From Gaiellasilicea sp963761905 (GTDB lineage Bacteria; Actinomycetota; Thermoleophilia; Gaiellales; Gaiellaceae): a stretch of 64,000 nucleotides of DNA. The notes below the pieces were generated by a model. The model saw only the letters and a program-made list of their open reading frames with translations, was not told the DNA's origin and ran no database searches. This document shows, one piece after another, positions 36,613 through 46,427 of the stretch. The translations under genes and the position numbers were made by a program. The stretch spans positions 186,001 through 250,000 of the forward strand of contig CAVXIQ010000001.1 in assembly GCA_963761905.1 (NCBI GenBank), read 5' to 3'. Every line of letters begins with the position of its first letter. Position 1 is the stretch's first letter.

Positions 36613-37008
36613 ATGAAGAGAACCCTGATTGCCCTCGGCGCCGGCTTGACGGTGTTCGCAGGAGTCTTCGCGATGGCCGCCAGCCTCGGCGGGATCACGA
36701 GCAGCCGCGTCGGCGCCGACAACACGGCGGTCGCCTCGTGCGACACCGACGGCGTCACGACGGCTTACGCGACCGCCTGGGACACGACCGACAAGCGCTA
36801 CGAGGTCTCGTCGGTCACGGTCGGCGGCGTCAACGACGCCTGCGACGGCCAGACGCTCGCGGTCAGCCTCACCGATGCAACCGGCACCCAGATCGGGTCG
36901 GGCACGCTGGCGATTCCGACGAGCGCCGCGGTCTCGCACACGGTGACGCTCTCAGCAGCCGCCTCGGCCAAGCTCACCGAAGGCGTCCACGTCCTGATCA
37001 GCTCGTAG
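36613..37008 (+). CDS. Secreted protein, paralogue 1 of the SipW-linked cluster
   Basis: 131 aa with an N-terminal hydrophobic signal (LIALGAGLTVFAGVFAMAAS) and a mature domain with two Cys: VASCDTDGVTTAYAT and VNDACDGQTLAVSLTDATG. The next gene has the same length and the same pattern, so they are paralogues. The ER-type signal peptidase encoded downstream suggests both are its substrates, as TasA-type proteins are of SipW. Function unknown; a surface or matrix role is only a guess. Confidence 0.7.
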   Translation: MKRTLIALGAGLTVFAGVFAMAASLGGITSSRVGADNTAVASCDTDGVTTAYATAWDTTDKRYEVSSVTVGGVNDACDGQTLAVSLTDATGTQIGSGTLAIPTSAAVSHTVTLSAAASAKLTEGVHVLISS

Positions 37009-37091
37009 GCCGGCAGGCGTCCGGCGGCCCCTCGCGCTCAGCGAGTGCAGGGGGTCGCCGGCCGGCGCCGAATCCGCCTCGGAGGCGGCAG

Positions 37092-37487
37092 ATGATGAAA
37101 TCGGCGATCCTTTGGAGCGCGGCGGCGATCACCGCCGCGTCGGCGTCTGTGGCGCTTGCGGCGGGCGTAGGGATCTCGCCGTCGAAGCTCGGCGGCGGCA
37201 ACGGCTCCGTCGTCGCCTGCGAGACCGACGGCTTCACGATCGCGTACACGACCTCGCGAGGCAACGTGACCGCCGTCACGGTGGGTGCGATCGCCGATCC
37301 GGGTTGCGAGGGCGGAAGCCTGTCGCTCACCCTGACGAACTCGGCGGGAACGAGCATCGGGGCAGCCGGCCCGCAGACGATTCCCACGGACGGCGACGTG
37401 GCCGCGAACTCGGTTTCCCTGGCGCCGAGCCCTCAGCCTGGCGCAGCGCAGGTCGCGGGCTACCACGTCTCGATCACCGGGCCATGA
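37092..37487 (+). CDS. Secreted protein, paralogue 2 of the SipW-linked cluster
   Basis: 131 aa with signal region (ILWSAAAITAASASVALAAG) and a mature domain matching the preceding protein: VVACETDGFTIAYTTSRGN and DPGCEGGSLSLTLTNSAGTS align with its two Cys blocks. ATG 37092 or 37095. The stop overlaps the start of the DNRLRE gene (ATGA). The 83-nt gap upstream may hold its own start signals (GGAGG near 37080). Confidence 0.7.
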   Translation: MMKSAILWSAAAITAASASVALAAGVGISPSKLGGGNGSVVACETDGFTIAYTTSRGNVTAVTVGAIADPGCEGGSLSLTLTNSAGTSIGAAGPQTIPTDGDVAANSVSLAPSPQPGAAQVAGYHVSITGP

Positions 37488-38173
37488 CCGCGCCGTCCGC
37501 CCGCCGCCCTCGCCCGACTACCCGACTCCTGGTCGCGGGCGCCCTCCTCGTGGCGCTCCTCGGCGCAGGGGTCGCGGTCGCGGCCACCCTCGGGGTCTCC
37601 TCCACGAAGCTGACGACGAGCACCGCCGCGTCGAGCATCGCGCCGACGACGTGCACCCTGAGCGCGGCCGACGCGGACAGCTACGTCGACCAGGCGAGCC
37701 GCAGGTACGAACTTCGGCACCGCGACGAACTTCGAGGTTCGCTCGCAGTCCAGCTCCCGCAACCGGCGGGCGTTCGTCCAGTTCAGCCTCGCGGCGTGCT
37801 CGATTCCGGCCAACGCGCTGATCACGAGCGGCGAGCCTCAAGCTCTTCATGTTCACCGCGCCCACGGCGAGCAGGACGTACGAGGCGCACCTCGTGACCG
37901 CCGCCTGGACAGAGACGGGGGTCACCTGGACGAATCAGCCCGCCGTCGGCACGCCTGACGGCCTCGACCGCGACGGGTACGACCGCGAACGTGACGCTGA
38001 CCTGGGCGGTGACCGCGGACGTCCAGGCCTTCGTGGACGGGACGACGAATCGCGGCTGGCGGATCAAGGATCAGACCGAGAGCTCGGCGCCGACGCGCAA
38101 CGCGGTGTTCAGGTCGGCCGAGTTCGGAACGGCGAGCCAGCGGCCGGTGCTCGAGGTCACCTACTACCCGTGA
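37484..38173 (+). CDS. Secreted DNRLRE-domain protein, frameshifted three times
   Basis: About 229 aa when repaired. Signal/anchor LLVAGALLVALLGAGVAVAA, a short segment LGVSSTKLTTSTAASS echoing the paralogues, then a DNRLRE-type domain: CTLSAADADSYVDQ, TNFGTATNFEVRS, RAFVQFSLAACSIPANALI, ASLKLFMFTAPTASRTYEA, WTETGVTWTNQPAVGT, VTADVQAFVDGTTNRGWRIK and RPVLEVTYYP. Shifts lie near 37705, 37830 and 37957. DNRLRE domains are common in large surface proteins. The stop overlaps the signal-peptidase start. Confidence 0.75.
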
Positions 38174-38708
38174 CGCTCGATGCGACCGCGCCGGCGACGG
38201 TCCGAGCGGACGGCAGGTCGCGGCGACTGGCCCGCCGCGTCTCGCTCGCCCTGCTGCTCGTCCTGGTCGCCGGCTGGTTCGTCCTCCTCCGGCCGACCTT
38301 CATCGGCGGTCCCGCCTCGTACCTGATCGTCTCCGGGACGAGCATGCTGCCGACGCTCGCGTCCGGCGATCTCGTGCTCGCCGTGGAGCAGCGTTCCTAC
38401 GCCGTCGGCGACGTCGTCGTCTACCGCGTGCCGGCGGGGGAGCCGGCCGCCGGCTCGATGATCATCCACCGAATCGTCGGCGGCGACGCCCGATCCGGCT
38501 ACATCGTTCGAGGGGACAACCGGCAGGGGCAGGATCCGTGGCGCCCGACGAACCGCGACGTCGTGGGGCGGATGCGGGTCGATGTCCCGGCCGTCGGCCG
38601 GCTCGTCGTCCTGCTTCGGCAGCCGTTCGGGATCGCGCTCCTCGCTGCGCTGACGACATTCCTCGTCGCGTTCGGCCCTCGAAGGCGCGGAGCCCCAAGA
38701 AGCTCTAG
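38170..38708 (+). CDS. Signal peptidase I, ER/SipW type
   Basis: About 180 aa. After a transmembrane helix (VSLALLLVLVAGWFVLL) come the catalytic Ser in IVSGTSMLPTLASGDLVLA, GDVVVYRVP, and IIHRIVGGD, where His replaces the Lys general base of ordinary SPase I, then YIVRGDNRQGQDPW. A second helix (FGIALLAALTTFLVAFGP) ends it. The frame stays open into the next gene; a one-base shift near 38685 would give a basic tail stopping at TAG 38706, so the end is uncertain. GTG start overlaps the DNRLRE stop. Confidence 0.82.
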
Positions 38709-38743
38709 CGCCCCGCGCACGCCCGATCCCGGAGAATGGGCCG

Positions 38744-39601
38744 GTGCAGGTGGAGATCCTCGGCTCGGGCGGCGCAACCGCAACGCCACGCCCCGGCTGC
38801 GACTGCCCGGTCTGCGTCGAGGCGAGAGAGCGCGGCGTTCCCTACTCGCGGACGGGGCCGAGCCTCTTCGTGCACGGGCCGAACGTCCTCTTCGACACGC
38901 CGGAGGAGTCGCGACTCCAGCTCGACCGCTCCGCCGTGACGGAGATCGCCGCCTGCTTCTACTCGCACTGGCATCCGGATCACACGATGGGGCGCCGCGT
39001 CTGGGAGGCCGTCGGCGGTCGGAGCTTCCGGGACTGGCCTCCCGATCGGGCAGCCGTGAACCGGACGGACATCTACCTGCCGGAGCAGGTCGTGACCGAT
39101 TTCGCCGGGCCTCGCGGGATTCGCGACCACTTCGACTTCCTCGAGGAGCGAGGCTTCGTCCGGATCCACGAGCTCACGGACGGCGAGACCGTGAGCCTCG
39201 ACGGTGTCGAGGTCAGGCCGTTCCGCCTCCACGAGAGCTACGTCTACGCGTTCGAGCTCGTCGGCGGCGGCAAGCGGCTCCTCGTCGCGATGGACGAGCT
39301 GCACGACTGGGAGCCGCCGCCGGAGGTCCGCGGCGTCGATCTTGCGATCCTCCCGATGGGGCTGTGCGAGGTCGACCCCTTCACCGGCGAGCGAAAGATC
39401 CATCCACAGCACCCGGTGCTGCGCTTCGAGGCGACGTTCGAGCAGACGCTCGCGATCGTCGACCGGCTCCAGGCGAAGCGGGTCGTGCTCAGCCACGTGG
39501 AGGAGGTGTGCGGGCTGGGACACGACGACCTGACGCGGCTCGCAGCGGATGTCGGACGCAACATCACGTTCGCCTTCGACACCATGGTCGTCCCCGTCTG
39601 A
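38744..39601 (+). CDS. Metallo-beta-lactamase fold hydrolase (PhnP-like)
   Basis: 285 aa. LGSGGATATPRPGCDCPVC at the start resembles PhnP phosphodiesterases; the metal motif is SHWHPDHTMG (HxHxDH), with later His/Asp in VAMDELHDW and VLSHVEEVCG. The substrate could be a cyclic phosphodiester but is unproven. GTG is preceded by GAGAAT and 6 nt, a weak leaderless signal. Confidence 0.82.
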   Translation: MQVEILGSGGATATPRPGCDCPVCVEARERGVPYSRTGPSLFVHGPNVLFDTPEESRLQLDRSAVTEIAACFYSHWHPDHTMGRRVWEAVGGRSFRDWPPDRAAVNRTDIYLPEQVVTDFAGPRGIRDHFDFLEERGFVRIHELTDGETVSLDGVEVRPFRLHESYVYAFELVGGGKRLLVAMDELHDWEPPPEVRGVDLAILPMGLCEVDPFTGERKIHPQHPVLRFEATFEQTLAIVDRLQAKRVVLSHVEEVCGLGHDDLTRLAADVGRNITFAFDTMVVPV

Positions 39602-39614
39602 TGAGGCCCGTCTG

Positions 39615-40592
39615 ATGAGCCGATGCGGTCGCGTGACGATCGACCTCGGCGCGATCCGGCGCAACGCGGCCCGGTTGGCGACCGCTCTCGCCGGCGCCGA
39701 GCTCTGGGCGGTCGTCAAGGCGGACGGCTACGGGCACGGGGCCGTCGACGTCGGTCGCGCGGCGCTCGGCGCCGGCGCGACGGCCCTGTGCGTCGCCACG
39801 GTGCCGGAGGCGCTCGCGCTCAGGGTGGCGCTCGGGCCGGCTCGGATCCTCGTGCTCGGTCCGACCGCCGGCTCGGAGCTCGAGGACGCGCGAGCGGCCG
39901 GCCTCGAGCTCGTGGTCGGCGGCGGCGCGATCCCCGAAGGCGTGCCCGTGCATCTGAAGCTCGACACCGGGATGGGCCGCTGGGGGCTCTCCGAGCTGCC
40001 GGCGCCCACGCGAGCTGTCGTCGGCCTGATGAGCCACTTCGCCTCGGCCGACTGCGACGCAGCCTTCACCGAGACTCAGATCGAGCGGTTCCGGCGCGCG
40101 ACGGACGGCCTTTCCCACCTGACCCGGCATCTCGCCAACAGCGCGGGCGTGCTCCGCTACCCGGCCGCCGCCTTCGACGCGGGCCGTTGCGGGATCGCGC
40201 TCTACGGGATCTCGCCGTTCGGGACTGCGCCGGGGGAGGACGGGCTCGAGCCAGCGCTTCGCTGGGAGTCCGAGCTCGCGCAGACGAGGCTGCTGCAGCC
40301 CGGCGAGTCGACCGGCTACGGGCGCCGGTTCGTCGCGGCCGAGCCGACCTGGATCGGGATCGTCCCCGTGGGGTACGCAGACGGCTTCCGCCGCGACCTC
40401 AGCGGAACGGAGATCCTCGTGGCGGGCGAGCGCCGCCGCGTCGTCGGCACCGTCTCGATGGATGCCTTCGCCGTCGAGCTCGACCGGGAGCTTCCCGTCG
40501 GGACACCGGTGACGCTGATCGGCGACGGGGTGGAAGTGGAGGCGCACGCTCGAGTCTCGGGGACGATCGGCTACGAGCTCGTGACCGGCTGA
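39615..40592 (+). CDS. alr: Alanine racemase
   Basis: Makes D-Ala for peptidoglycan. 325 aa: VTIDLGAIRRNAARL, PLP-lysine block AVVKADGYGHGAVDVG, LKLDTGMGRWGL, GIALYGISPFG, and the catalytic Tyr region (TGYGRRFVAAEP), then GTVSMDAFAVEL. It is short because a one-base deletion at the end (ggctgag for ggcctgag) probably truncates it; restoring it adds about 14 residues (LSRSPERMRRLVVG) to a TAG at 40633. ATG lies in a tandem copy of cccgtctgatgag. Confidence 0.92.
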   Translation: MSRCGRVTIDLGAIRRNAARLATALAGAELWAVVKADGYGHGAVDVGRAALGAGATALCVATVPEALALRVALGPARILVLGPTAGSELEDARAAGLELVVGGGAIPEGVPVHLKLDTGMGRWGLSELPAPTRAVVGLMSHFASADCDAAFTETQIERFRRATDGLSHLTRHLANSAGVLRYPAAAFDAGRCGIALYGISPFGTAPGEDGLEPALRWESELAQTRLLQPGESTGYGRRFVAAEPTWIGIVPVGYADGFRRDLSGTEILVAGERRRVVGTVSMDAFAVELDRELPVGTPVTLIGDGVEVEAHARVSGTIGYELVTG

Positions 40593-40662
40593 GCCGGTCG
40601 CCCGAGCGGATGCGTCGCCTGGTCGTCGGCTAGCGCGTCCTCGCGACGACGCAAGCGGGCTG

Positions 40663-41400
40663 TCAGCGAACGCGGGTGGAGATGCGAGCGACGAGCGTCG
40701 GCGCGAGCGTCTGGGCGACCGCGAAGAGGCGGTACCAGCGGGGGACGAAGAGCTCGCGCCGACCGCCGCGCTCGACGGCGTCGACGATGCGGGTCGCCAC
40801 GAAGGCCGGCTCCACGACGGCGCGGTACGAGAGTCCACGCAACCGGCCGCGCTGCGGGAAGCCTTCGGTCTCGACGAAGCCGGGCAGCACGGTCACCACG
40901 CCGATCCCGCGCGGCGCCAGCGCAGCCGCAAGCGATCGCGAGAACGCGAGCTGGGCGTGCTTGGACGCCGCATACGGCCCGCCGGGCCCGAGCGCGACCG
41001 CACCGGCCACCGAGACGACGTTGACGATCCTCGCCCCTCGCGCCAGCCCGGGCAGGAACGCGCGGGCGCACCAGACGCCGCCGAGGTAGTTCGTCGCGAG
41101 CACCGCCTCGATCCGGTCGGGATCGAGCGAGAGAAAGTCGCCGCGGCCCGGGATTCCCGCATTCGAGACGAGCACGTCGATCTGCGGATGCCGTTCGAGC
41201 ACCACCGCCGCCAGTCGCTCCACGGCCTCCCGGTCGGAGACGTCGCAGACCTCGTACTCGGCGCCGAGCTCGGCCGCCAGCGCCGCCAGCCGCTCCCGCC
41301 GTCGCGCGACGAGCACGCAGAGCCAGCCACGTCTCGTCAGCTCGCGCGCGGTCGCCTCCCCGATCCCGCTCGAGGCACCCGTCACCACCGCGACTCGCAC
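40663..41400 (-). CDS. Short-chain dehydrogenase/reductase
   Basis: 245 aa classical SDR. VAVVTGASSGIGEATARELT binds the cofactor, VSNAGIPGRGDF replaces the usual NNAG, and the catalytic Ser/Tyr/Lys are in VVSVAGAVALGPGGPYAASK. The C-terminal ~50 residues (ELFVPRWYRLFAVAQTLAP) resemble lipid-active SDRs that sit at the membrane. GTG start at 41400. Substrate unknown. Confidence 0.88.
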   Translation of the reverse strand: MRVAVVTGASSGIGEATARELTRRGWLCVLVARRRERLAALAAELGAEYEVCDVSDREAVERLAAVVLERHPQIDVLVSNAGIPGRGDFLSLDPDRIEAVLATNYLGGVWCARAFLPGLARGARIVNVVSVAGAVALGPGGPYAASKHAQLAFSRSLAAALAPRGIGVVTVLPGFVETEGFPQRGRLRGLSYRAVVEPAFVATRIVDAVERGGRRELFVPRWYRLFAVAQTLAPTLVARISTRVR

Positions 41401-41417
41401 GTCGCTTCCCCGAGCGC

Positions 41418-44400
41418 TCAGCCGCAGACGCGGACGGGCAAGCGAGCCTGGGACATGCGACCGCCGGCATCCGTGACGACTGCCCGGAGCGTGTGCGGGC
41501 CCTTCGCAGCCGCCCCGCGCCGCCAGGTCCCGGAGTAGAGCCCCGCGCCGCCCGCGCGTCCGACCGCGATCGGCTTCTGCCCGTCGAAGAAGCGCACCGT
41601 CCGGACCTTCCCGGTAGCGCCCGCCAGCACGACGAGCGGTGTCCGAGCTGCCGCGCATTCGCGCGCCTCCGGCCCGAGCCACGTCACGGTCGGCCCACTG
41701 ACCACCTGGATCGGCCCACGCGCGAACGCGGTGTTCGGCAGGAGCTCGTCACCGACGGAATCGACGTTCTTCGCCTCCTGGAAGTCGGCTGCCTCAGCGC
41801 TCAGCGTGCGCTTGCCCGCCTTCAGCACCGGCGCCTGCCTCGGCAGCGGGAAGAGCGCGATCCCGGAGCTCGGGTCGTAGGCCGCCGCTCCGATCAAGGT
41901 TCTTCCGTACGAGATCGCAAGCGAAAACGGATCGACACCCGCTCCCTCGTCGAACACGCGCAGCGCGATCGTCGGCCGCCCCGCCGAGACGCGCGACGTG
42001 ATCAGCCCGAGCAGCGGCGGCTCGACGTCGTTCACCCAGGCGCGAAGCACATAGCGGCCGCCGAGCGAGCGGCCCGTGTAGGGATCGCGTCCCGAGTCCA
42101 CCGAGACGTAGTAGCTCTTGGTGCGCGGGAAGACGGTGCCGGCGGCGCCGATGTCGAGCGGGTAGTCGATCGTCAGGTTGTTCACGTTCACGGGCGTGCC
42201 GGCGTAGCCCTGGACGTCGTTCTCGTCCGGCGAGCCGAGCACCCACGGATGGATCAGCGAGCCCGGCGACGACGAGATCACGGCCGCGCCGAGGTTCACT
42301 GCGGGCTCGTCGATGCGGATCCGGTACAGCACCTCGCCGCCGTCCTCGTTCACGGCCGGGCCGGTGTAGCTCGCCGCCGGGCCGAAGGCGGCCGCGGGGT
42401 ACTTGTAGACCGCTGCGCGCGACGGGCCCGTTCGTGTGTCGCCGGTCTGGATGAACCGGAGCTCTTGCACGGGCGCCGACTCGAGCCCGGGGCGCGTGAC
42501 GAGGAGCGCGTACGGCACCTTGCGAACGTCGGCGCCGCGGCGGAGGAGCAGGAAGCCGTAGGCCTCGCCGATCCCCGCATCGCCCGCCGCACGAGCGGTC
42601 ACCGGAACGAGGAGCTGCCCGCCGGGCGCGATCGCCGCGCTCCCGGCCACCTCGATCGCGACTCCCGCCGGCTGCGCCTGCGGCTTCAGCTCGATCGACC
42701 ACGCGCCGGCGCCCCCGCCGGCGTCCGCCAGCGAGAGCAGAAGCGATCGCGACGTCCCGCCGCGATTCACGTTCAGGTCGCCGAACGAGAGCGAGACCGG
42801 CTCGGTGAAGAGCTTCGGCTCGTTCGCGGCGACGACATCCACGAGCCCGCCGCCGGAGAGGACGACCGGCGCCTCCACGGTGCGCGCCGTATCGACCCAC
42901 GCCGCGCCCGCCGTCGAGACGAGCGCCGACTTCACCTGCCGCGGCGTCCAGCCGGAGTGGCGCTGGAGCAGGAGCGCAGCAGCGCCCGCCACGTGCGGAG
43001 CGGCCATGCTCGTCCCGTCGAAGACGGCGAACGGCCCGCCTGCGATGGGCAGCGTGGAGGAGAGGATCGCGCCGCCGGGCGCGCCCACGTCCGGCTTGAG
43101 CTGATGGCCGAAAGCGGTCAGGCCGCCGGACGAGAAGCTCGTGACGACGCCGCTGCGCCCGGTGGCGAGCTCCTCCGGATCGCTGCCGATCCGAACAGGC
43201 GCGCGCCCGCCGTGGGCGGCGAGATAGGCGCGGAGCTGCGCGCCGTCGAGGTCGGAGATCATCCCGGACGGCACGGCCAGCTCGACCGGGATCCCGTTCG
43301 CCTCACCCGGGCGGTTGTCGACGAGGACGATCCCGATCGCGCCCGCGGCCTTGACGCGCGCGGCCTTGAGCACGAAGACGCAGTCGCCGCGCGAGACCAG
43401 CGCGATCGTCCCGGTCAGGGAGCCCGCCGGAAGCGGGGAGGCGCCGCCGTTCAGGTTGCCGGGCGGCCCGCAGAGGGTACGGGGCGTCGGCGTTCCAGCG
43501 ACGGAGACGATCGAGCCGACGTCGACGAGCGGCTGATCGGTCGTGGCCCAGGCTGCAGGGCCGCTGCCCGCGAACGGGATTCGCTTCATGCTCTCGGGCG
43601 CGCCCGCGCCGACGACCGAGAGGGCCGGGGCGAACACATGCGTGTTGGAAAGGGCCGCGACCGAGATCGCGTCGGGCGCGGTTCCCGGGGAGCCGGTCGA
43701 GCCGAGCCCGTAGTCGTCGCGGTCGTTGCCGGCGGAGATCACCGGCACGACGCCCGCCGCGGCCACGTTGCGCACGGCCTCGATCAGCGCATCGCTCGCC
43801 GGATCGGTCTGCGGGCCGCCGCCCGAGAAGTTGATCACGTCCATCCCGTCGCGGACGGCCGACTCGAATGCGGCGACGATCTCCGGCGTGTTGCCGACGT
43901 GACCCGCGAAGGTCGGGACGTTGAAGACGCGGTAGTTCCCGATCTGGGCGCGCGGAGCCACGCCGGACAGGCCCGTGACCTCGGGATGGTCGCGGCTCGC
44001 CGGTGCGGTCGTGCCCGCGTTGCCGGCCGCGATCCCGGCCACGTGCGTCCCGTGGAACGACGATTTCACGTCGAGCGCGAGCCGGCTGGCGTCGTCCGCT
44101 CCGACCCCGACGAACGATCGGGCGACGATCACCTTGGGCGTCGTCCACTTCGTGCCGCCCTTCGGGAAGCCCTCGGGATACGTGAAGCCGGCCGGGTCGA
44201 AGAAGGTGCTCTTCGGGTCGACGCCGTCGTCGACGACCCCGATCTTGATTCCTTCGCCGCTCCCTCCGCCGGCCGCGGCGAGCGCTCCCGCGCCGATCAC
44301 GCCCGGCCCGCGGTTCAGCGCGAGCGTGTAGCGGAGGCTCGGGATAGAGCTTGTGCGCGAACGAGAGCTTGGCCGCCGCGGGCAGCTTCTTGGCGGGCAG

Positions 44401-44791
44401 CTCGACGGCCATCCCGTTCAGGAGGAGCGTGTAGCGACGGCCGACCGTGGCGGACGGAATCGCGCGCCGCAAGGCCACTTCCGCCCGCTTCTGCGCGGCG
44501 ACGAGCGTCGCGACGTATGCCCTGGACGACCGGCTCGAGACGTTCAGCCTGCGGGTCGAGCTCCGTCCTGCGAGCGAGCGCGACCAGGCGGCGAGCGGCG
44601 GCTGCGCGAGCGTGATCAGCACGGTCACGCGACCCTGCCGGTGCGCGTCGCGGAATCTCGATCGTGCCGGCTCGAACGCGCGGCAGCTCGAGCTCGCCGT
44701 GGGTTCGCCGAATCGGCTGGAAGGCGGCAGCGGCGGACGATGCGACGGCGAGCGCAAGAGCCAGCGAGAGAAGCGCTACGAGCCTGCGCAC
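41418..44791 (-). CDS. Large secreted subtilisin-like serine protease (S8), frameshifted near the N-terminus
   Basis: About 1123 aa. Signal peptide RLVALLSLALALAVASSAAA, an inhibitor-I9-like propeptide (RVTVLITLAQPPLAAWS), then the S8 domain with Asp in IGVVDDGVDPKSTFFD, His in SSFHGTHVAGIAAG and Ser in FDGTSMAAPHVAGAAALLL, interrupted by a PA domain (IALVSRGDCVFVLKAARVKA). About 450 residues of beta-rich C-terminal domains follow. Shifts near 44650 and 44340 break only the propeptide region. GTG 44791 follows TAGTGT by 6 nt. Likely a cell-surface or extracellular protease; no sortase motif seen. Confidence 0.9.
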
Positions 44792-44838
44792 GACCGCACA
44801 CTAGCCGAGGGCTTTCGCACCTGCCCTAGACTCGGGGC
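44792..44838. promoter_or_regulatory. Divergent leaderless promoters of the subtilase gene and fabI
   Basis: Leftward TAGTGT + 6 nt + GTG (44791); rightward TAGACT (44827-44832) + cggggc + GTG 44839. Both spacings are exactly 6 nt in a 47-bp intergenic region. Confidence 0.65.
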
Positions 44839-45615
44839 GTGTCCCGCTTCGCCGGAAAGCGCGCCCTCGTCCTCGGGGTCGCGAACAAGCGCTCGATCGC
44901 CTGGGCGATCGCGAAGCGGCTCCACGAGGAGGGCGCCGACCTCGCATTCACCTTCCAGGGCGAGCGGATCGAGAGCTCGGTTCGCGATCTCGCGGCCACC
45001 GTCGACTCGAAGCTCGTCACGCCCTGCGACGTGCGCTCGGACGAGGATCTCGCCCGGGTCTTCGGCGAGGTCGGCGAGCTCTGGGACGGCGGGCTCGACC
45101 TGCTCGTCCACTCGGTCGCGTTCGCCGCGGCCGAGGATCTCGAGGGGCGCTTCACCGACACCCCGCGCGACCGCTTCTGGATGGCGGTCGACATCAGCGC
45201 CTACTCGCTCGTCGCGGCTGCCCGTGCGGCCGAGCCGCTGATGGCGGCGCGCGGCGGCGGCTCGATCGTGACGATGACCTACCTGGGCGGCGAGCGAGCG
45301 GTGCCGCACTACAACGTGATGGGCGTCGCCAAGGCGACCCTCGACGCGTCGGTCAAGTACCTCGCGTGGGATCTCGGCGAGAAGTCGATCCGCGTCAACG
45401 CGGTCTCGGCCGGCCCGGTGCGAACCCTGGCCGCCCGCTCGATCTCGGGCTTCACCGAGATGGAGCGGATGTTCGAGGAGCGCGCTCCGCTCCGCCGCCA
45501 CATCGAGGCGGGCGACGTGGCCGCCGCCTCGGCCTACCTCCTCTCCGACGACGCGAAGAACGTGACCGGGACGACGCTCTACGTCGACTCGGGCTATCAC
45601 GCGATGGGCATGTAG
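44839..45615 (+). CDS. fabI: Enoyl-[acyl-carrier-protein] reductase (NADH)
   Basis: Last step of each fatty-acid elongation cycle. 258 aa: the FabI-type glycine motif LVLGVANKRSIAWAIAKRLH, LLVHSVAFA, and the catalytic Tyr/Lys in VPHYNVMGVAKATLDASVKY with Y-x6-K spacing. NAVSAGPVRTLAARSI and TLYVDSGYHAMGM close it. The YNVMGVAK context is that of triclosan-type FabI. Leaderless GTG. Confidence 0.95.
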   Translation: MSRFAGKRALVLGVANKRSIAWAIAKRLHEEGADLAFTFQGERIESSVRDLAATVDSKLVTPCDVRSDEDLARVFGEVGELWDGGLDLLVHSVAFAAAEDLEGRFTDTPRDRFWMAVDISAYSLVAAARAAEPLMAARGGGSIVTMTYLGGERAVPHYNVMGVAKATLDASVKYLAWDLGEKSIRVNAVSAGPVRTLAARSISGFTEMERMFEERAPLRRHIEAGDVAAASAYLLSDDAKNVTGTTLYVDSGYHAMGM

Positions 45616-45674
45616 AGAGGGCGCTCCGCCTGCACGTCGACCTGGTGACAGATCGGCCGGTGAACCTGGGTTGG

Positions 45675-46367
45675 CTAGTCGGACCGCACGGTCGGCCAGC
45701 GAGGGATGCCTGCCCACGTCTCCCGTCCACTCGGGGTCGGCTCGAGCCCCATCGACAGGAAGACCCGAGGCCGCGTCACCCGGTCGACGACCCGCTCGAG
45801 CGTCGGGGAGAGCGCGCGCCCGGGATCGCCGCCGAGCGCCCTCGCCAGGGCACGGACATCGACCTCGCGCGCAAGCTCCTCGCGCTCGACGACGAACGCC
45901 ATGAAGCGCGAGGTGGGAAGCGACACGGCAACGACGGTGGCTGACGTCTCGAGGAACGTGCGGAGCGCGAGCTCGAGCGCCAGCCGGCGGGGGCCGAGCG
46001 CGTCTGCCGGGCGCGCGGAACGGTGCGCCGGATACGGGCAGGTCGCCCCTACTGGGCAGATCGCGTACCAGATCCCATTGGCGGCAGGAATGAACCGCCT
46101 CGCGACGAGATCCGGCGTCATGAGCGCGAACGACTCGACGACGCGAGTCGAGGTCGCTTCGGTGACGGCGAGTGCGTTGCCGCCCAACGCTCGGTAGCGG
46201 GCGTCGATCTGTCCGCGAATCGTCTGCGCGCGGGCGAGCGAAGCCGGCTCGGTCGCCGAGACGCTCGAGGTGGCGCCGCCCGACGACCCCGCGAACGTGC
46301 CAACCGCGAGCACGGCGCCTGCAACTCCGAGGAGAAGAGCGCTCCGGATTCCAACCGTTCGAGCCAT
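45675..46367 (-). CDS. Secreted protein of unknown function under the 31-bp element
   Basis: 230 aa with an N-terminal signal (SALLLGVAGAVLAVGTFAG). The mature part has two Cys in WYAICPVGATCPYPAHRS and a helical middle; I recognise no family. The ATG follows TAGCGT by 6 nt, and a 31-bp element shared with the DUF4242 gene at 53259 covers its -35 region, so it should be co-regulated with that operon. It lies directly downstream of the LuxR gene on the same strand. Confidence 0.68.
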   Translation of the reverse strand: MARTVGIRSALLLGVAGAVLAVGTFAGSSGGATSSVSATEPASLARAQTIRGQIDARYRALGGNALAVTEATSTRVVESFALMTPDLVARRFIPAANGIWYAICPVGATCPYPAHRSARPADALGPRRLALELALRTFLETSATVVAVSLPTSRFMAFVVEREELAREVDVRALARALGGDPGRALSPTLERVVDRVTRPRVFLSMGLEPTPSGRETWAGIPRWPTVRSD

Positions 46368-46373
46368 GGCTTC

Positions 46374-46427
46374 ACGCTAGGCCTGGCGCCGCGAGAAGGA
46401 ATCGGACGTTCGGCTACTTCTGTGGCG
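46374..46427 (-). promoter_or_regulatory. Regulated leaderless promoter, copy 1 of a shared 31-bp element
   Basis: Element 46397-46427 reads, on the minus strand, CCACAGAAGTAGCCGAACG then TCCGATTCCT (preceded by CG). ATTCCT at its end is the -35, 17 nt before TAGCGT (46379-46374), 6 nt before ATG. The copy at 53289-53319 is identical in 30 of 31 bases with the same spacing. The TAG within it is the stop codon of the LuxR gene. Confidence 0.8.

Noticed and set aside
37849..39615. A 588-codon open frame continuing from the signal peptidase through the next gene
   Set aside because: After about codon 280 the translation is Arg/Gly/Ala-rich shadow sequence of the well-supported MBL hydrolase on the same strand; the real peptidase should end near 38708.
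40588..40592. UGA at the alr end as recoding
   Set aside because: Read-through in the same frame gives no alanine-racemase sequence; the family C-terminus is in the next frame, so a one-base deletion explains it.
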